Source: Strobilurus pachycystidiatus (Eukaryota > Basidiomycota > Agaricomycetes > Agaricales > Physalacriaceae). Taken from it: a DNA stretch of 64,000 nucleotides. Shown here one piece after another: positions 55,103-64,000 of the stretch. The DNA is taken from contig JAHLMK010000001.1 of assembly GCA_019915135.1 (NCBI GenBank), positions 2,542,001 through 2,606,000 on the forward strand. The letters run 5' to 3'. The position numbers were made by a program, and so were the translations under genes. The stretch's first letter is position 1, and each line of letters begins with the position of its first letter. The notes beneath the pieces were generated by a model. The model worked only from the letters and a program-made list of their open reading frames with translations. It made no database searches and had not been told where the DNA came from.

Positions 55103-57261
55103 ATGATTCACTCCTTCACGCCGCTAGCTTTGGCACTGGCTGTTGCGGCTCCCTCGTGGGCCCAAACAGCCGGCACATTCTCCAACATAGGTGACTCTCA
55201 GATTAGCGCAATGATGGTAGGACCTTCCCGCTTCGTCGAAGTGTCACTCATGACCGCCCAAGATGTTCCTCGGCAACGCTGAGATGGTCTACATCATGGA
55301 CAAAGCAGAGGGCAACGCTGCCCAAATCAACGGGCATCCTGCTTGGGGAGCAGTAATGTGGGTTTCAGTCTCTTTCGTTCGGCTACACCTTCTCTGAATT
55401 GTCATCGTAGGGATCTTTCAACACACGACATTGCTCTTCAGGATATCCGTACCAACGTCTTCTGCGCCTCTGGCATGCACCTCCCCAACGGCTCATTTGC
55501 CACGTTTGGTGGCAACGGTGCTGTCACTGTCGGTGGCTCACTTGGTTCTGAGCTGAACGATGGGGGTTTTTCGGCTTCTTACGACGATACCTACCAGGAC
55601 TACGACGGCACCAAAGCCATTCGTGTCCTCAACCCCTGTCCCGCAGGCTCCGACTTCAGTTCTGCCGAGTGTGGCTGGTACGATGACCCGTCCGTGCTGT
55701 CCATGCAAAAGCAGCGGTGGTACTCGACGGCTGAACCCTTGGGTACCGGACAAATAGTCTTGATCGGCGGTTTCGTGCAGGGCGGCTACGTGAACCGTAA
55801 CTACCCCAATGTAGATCCCGAATTCGAAGGTGGTGCCGCCGACTGCACCTACGAGTTCTACCCTAATCCTGATAACACCTCCGCCATCACGATGCAGTTT
55901 ATGATTGATACTTCTGGTCTCAACTCGTATGCTCACACATACCTCATGCCATCCGGTCTGGTCTTTGTCCAGGCCAACCTGTCTACCAGTACGTTCCTTC
56001 TCTACCGAATATCGCTGCTATCTAATACCGGAACGCAGTGCTCTGGGATCCTGCCACAAATACCGAGACCCGACTTCCCGACATGCCAGGCGGTATTGCG
56101 CGTGTCTACCCCGCCTCCGGTGGCGTTGCTATGCTTCCATTGACTCCCGAAAATAACTACACACCCACCGTCATTTTTTGTGGTGGCACTGATATGCCGG
56201 ACTACGCGTGGGGAAACTATTCGTGGCCATACATAGACACGTTCTACTACCCCGCTTCCAAGGACTGTCAACGCATCACTCCCGAGCCTCAGGACGGATC
56301 GACACCAGCATACGAGCAGGACGACGACATGCTGGAGGGTCGTACGATGGGCCAGTTCATCATTCTTCCCGACGGGAAGCTCTTGATGGTCAACGGTGGT
56401 CAGAACGGAACTGCCGGATACTCTGAGAAGACTCTCATCACCCAGTCGTATGGCGATATGCCCTACGGGATGTCGCTCGCTTCTGAACCGGCCTTCACTC
56501 CAGCCATCTATGATCCTAATGCCAAGTCGGGTAGCCGCTGGTCCAACGCCGGATTGGACGCGTCCTCCATTCCGCGTCTGTACCATTCGTCGGCCCTGCT
56601 TCTTCCGGATGCCTCTGTCCTCATTGCCGGCTCCAACCCCAACGTTGATGTGAACCTGACGACGATGTATCCCACTACGTATGCCATGGAGGTGTTCTAC
56701 CCACCTTACTACTCCGCCTCTGTCCGCCCCAGGTTCACCGGTGCACCCGACACCCTGTCGTACGGGGGCAAATACTTTGACCTCACGATCGCCGCAGACT
56801 CGTACAGTGGGGATTCCAATGACGCGGCTGGGAACTCGACATGTGTCGTCGTACGACCTGGCTGGACGACGCATGCGTTGAACATGGGCCAGAAGTTCTT
56901 GCAGCTGAACAACACCTATACTGTAAACGACGATGGCACCATTGTCCTTCACTGCTCTCAGATGCCGCCCAATGCCAACATCTTTCAGCCCGGTCCGGCG
57001 CTCCTCTTCGTCAACGTCAATGGCATCCCTAGTAATGGGACCCATCTTATTATTGGCAGTGGAAACATCGAGACGCAGCCTACTTCGGATGTGGTTGAAC
57101 TGCCCGTTTCTGTCCTGTCTACTGGTGCCTCTGGCTCCGGCTTGAACACCAGCGGCAGTAGCAACCATACGGACGATAGCAACTCGTCGACATCGACCAA
57201 GGCCATCGGTCTTAGTGGACTCTTGGGAGCCCTGGTGGTTCTTGCTTCAATCGGTGGGTGA
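55103..57261 (+). CDS. Glyoxal oxidase-like copper radical oxidase (AA5_1), GPI-tailed
   Basis: Four exons in phase: 55103-55216, 55263-55357, 55411-55988, 56039-57261, giving 669 residues. A signal peptide (FTPLALALAVAAPSWA) precedes a seven-bladed-propeller oxidase: AEGNAAQINGHPAWG, VFCASGMHLPNGSF (Cys about 88 of the Tyr-Cys cofactor), GGYVNRNYPNVDPE (partner Tyr), RLYHSSALLLPD (axial Tyr and His, about 444-445) and WTTHALNMGQ (His about 541). Glyoxal oxidases oxidise small aldehydes and supply hydrogen peroxide to lignin-degrading peroxidases. A Ser/Thr-rich stretch and hydrophobic end (AIGLSGLLGALVVLASIGG) suggest GPI anchoring, as in the membrane-bound Cro group rather than secreted GLX. 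No defect was seen. Confidence 0.93.
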
Positions 57262-58120
57262 TCCAGCCTCTATGTCGCGCTGCCCCCGAGCTTTCTCTCG
57301 CGATGGCGGCGTCGTTCCTTCTCCTTAAACATTGCTTTCTGATTCCTATTGCAACAGGTGCATGATCGAGTCGAAGTAAAATACCGGACATGACTTTGGA
57401 CGCTTGGATTGTAGTAGGTTTTGTACAATTGCCATGGACATTGGTGGATCGGCTTGAGGTCGATTTTACATTGGGACTATTAGCTTTCGCTACATAATAT
57501 ACACACCGAGATCTCACTTTTGAACTAACACAAGTAGTACATATGCACATGCGGCCATCATTGCCTGGATCGCTTGACTGTGGAATTGTTATTGTGCTGT
57601 GATCATTCTTTGCTGCGCAGACAGACCCAATACAAATGTTTGGTGGCACGCCATCCTGTTAGTTTCATCTGGGGACACAAGTTTTCCGGCACCGCCTTTT
57701 GTAGCTAGAACTTACGTAGCTGTGACTGCTGTTCATCTAGATCCAGCCTGGATCTATCAGAGAGAAAATAAACATTGCTCTCTAGTGCATAAGACACCTC
57801 GTTGACTGACGACGAGGCCTTGGGAATGGAATGAGCCTCAAGTGTCCAAGTAGAAACGGTGGCGCGCTCTGACGCGTAGACCAGAGCATGCCGAAGCCGG
57901 CATTTGTCAGCCGTGACAAACGCTTCACTTGGGCATTGGGACACCTTACGCATCTCCCCCACTCTACCCATTCTTTATTTCCGCCCCCTTTGCCAGGCCC
58001 TCTTCTAATCTCAACGCCTGGTCGTTTTCCCAATATTTCACCCACCCGGCGCATGGTGAGCTGCGTTGCTCGCTCATATCACTCATCTAAGCCTCGTCTG
58101 AATCACAGAACGACAACAAC
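57262..58120. other. Intergenic
   Basis: 860 bp between two plus-strand genes: the 3' region of the oxidase and the promoter of the USP gene. Only short open frames. Confidence 0.45.
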
Positions 58121-62282
<4,162 letters not shown>

Positions 62283-62649
62283 TCTCTTGTATGACCATCC
62301 CATTTGTACATGCTTCACTACAGTAAAATTCCCATTTTATGTATTATCGTGGACCTATTTTAACGCACCTCTTACAAAACGACTTTGAGCGTGAATGGTC
62401 CGGTCCTGCAGTAGACTCGAGAGTTCCGCGAGGTGGCAGGGATTAGTTTGAGTCTAGTAGTGCAGTACGTCTCAGTACATTCTCGGAGAAGGTACGTACA
62501 GTACTGCTAGGTCAAAGTCTGAGCGCTGCTGAGAAGAGATACTTCAGACTTATGGTAAAGATTCGAGAGAAGAATTATTCAATAGGGGAGCTCAGAGTGG
62601 AAGTCTTCCTTGGATGAACCTAGTGATGAAGCAATATCAGTCATTATTT

Positions 62650-63240
62650 GGCAAGATGAACACCTGAGCAAGCATACATTGTGTGGCAATTGCGTAGATT
62701 GTGTACAGATACTACACGGCTGAGTAAAGTAACAGGAAATCTCCCATATGCCAGAATGAAGATTGTCCCGCAGTCTGCGGGCCGCAGATAATGAATGATG
62801 TCTGGCAGTGTCTGCTTCCGTGAATGCATGTGCGGACATGGCTTGAGGAAGTGAGTGGTGGACAAGCTTGTGAGTGCAGTGGGGCACTTCATAATATATG
62901 CAGAAACACAACCAGCATGCTCATCATCATCGACTGCCAATGTTTCCATCTCTGACAGATTCTCTGTGCTCGAGGAAGATGAGCGAGAGAAGATCTGCTG
63001 TACCAGTGTCTTGATATCACGCTGTTGAGAACGGAGGAGTGATATGCGTTACATCTCACACGTAGAAGTGTGGTTCTGAACGAGCTATCTTCACTTTGAA
63101 GGAGGGTTGGGATCGTCCGGATGCCTTGATATCGATAAAACTTTGCGGTGCATCGCCCGCCGTGCATCTTCTTATGTGAACGTAGGTACTTACTGGTGAT
63201 GTCGAAGAAATCCAACTGTTACAGTACGAGTAAAGCAACA
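62650..63240 (-). CDS. Unrecognised coding exons
   Basis: Minus-strand exons can be joined: one ending ARSEPHFY near 63068, an intron GTGTGAG...CAACAG to about 63029, then RDIKTLVQQIF, RSSSSSTENLSEMETL and MKCPTALTSLSTTHFLK. An upstream donor GTAAGT lies near 63196. The text looks translated but matches no family I know; start and end are not defined. The rest of 62283-64000 shows nothing recognisable. Confidence 0.3.
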
Positions 63241-64000
63241 AGTGATGATCAGCATAGTGAGGATATAAGCATTGACGCAGGCACCCAGCAGAGTGAACAT
63301 GAACGACCTGTTGAACTCAACAAAGGGAGAAAGAGGTCGTGATGATCCTATGCGAACGCCCTTTTGTCCGTGCTCGGTATCACAAAGATTCGAGATGCGA
63401 CCTAACTATTAAATGCACGTCGACGATGCGAACGTACCTCCTGGAGGGCTACTACCCAATACGATGACAAGGGACTGCCAGATGAAACGAAGATGGAAGT
63501 CAAGCGTGTTGTGAGCGTACCGTGGACTATAGTTGTCTCCTTTCTTCGCACACAGTGCCAAGGATAAATTTAAGTACCTTGGAGTATAGACCCTAAGCGA
63601 TTGCAGAAGCGACAGTTCAGAAACAGCTACATGACTCCCCGGAAGGAAATAAACGAGGGACGAATGCAACACGAGAGACTACGTCGAGAGTTGAGCGTGC
63701 ACATGGGGGCGTCAAGCCTAGGAGTCAGGCCTAGGACGACGGCTGACTATCACGACCGTATGAAACAACGGCATCAGCGACGACCCCCTCCTCGGGGAGG
63801 TACCCTGTGACACTTTGGCTGGCTCTAGGAAGACATATGGACAGCCAAGTAGCCTGTCTCAAGCCTCAAATTCACCATCTCAAGCAATCTACAGCAACAT
63901 TGTATGTAAGTATGTATTGGGACAAAGGACTGCATAATGTTAACTCCAGAACAACTTACAACTTGAGACAATCTGACGCGAATTAAGGTGGGGGAGAGTA

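Noticed and set aside
56002..57168. 388-codon minus-strand frame
   Set aside because: Antisense shadow of the glyoxal oxidase exon; no family motif.

Overview
The window looks like nuclear DNA of an agaricomycete (mushroom-forming basidiomycete). Genes are split by many short introns (about 41-60 nt, mostly GT-AG). The mobile elements (Helitron with a DUF6570 block, Plavaka-type transposase, Ty3/Gypsy) and the lineage-expanded genes (TET/JBP-like oxygenase, F-box-like proteins, glyoxal oxidase) also fit that group. Exon joins below were built by hand by matching splice sites and reading phase; they have not been checked against RNA.

Left part (1-11.6 kb), accessory DNA: a Helitron-type reading frame leaves the left edge and is continuous with a 7 x 39-bp repeat. 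Next come a 2-oxoglutarate/Fe(II) oxygenase of probable TET/JBP type (2125-4039, minus), a row of truncated gene pieces that still carry introns (LRR/F-box, rhomboid, aspartic protease, NAD-epimerase, F-box; 4.8-8.1 kb), an array of micro-exon-like units (8.2-9.0 kb), and an apparently intact 694-residue Ulp1-type cysteine protease (9267-11604, minus).

Middle (11.7-34.6 kb): a 5,736-bp segment occurs twice in tandem. The left copy is interrupted by an 11,440-bp Ty3/Gypsy retrotransposon (12298-23737) with 1,678-bp LTRs and a 4-bp target duplication (ACGT); the right copy preserves the empty site. Within the element, gag is broken by a 462-bp hAT-like MITE, gag and protease overlap as ATGA, and protease and pol are in a -1 frame relation with a candidate slippery site. 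Each segment copy holds a truncated Plavaka transposase, a damaged three-RRM gene of the NAM8/TIA1 type and a hypothetical gene.

Right-centre (34.8-46.6 kb): three F-box-like paralogues with the same intron phases, a long disordered protein with SUMO-type motifs, and a conserved hypothetical gene with an apparent frameshift.

Right part (47.4-62.3 kb), core-genome block: DNA primase large subunit (PRI2), a long RS/RD-rich disordered protein, a GPI-tailed glyoxal oxidase and a USP7/Ubp15-type ubiquitin hydrolase, all with consistent reading frames. The last 1.7 kb holds only an unrecognised exon set.
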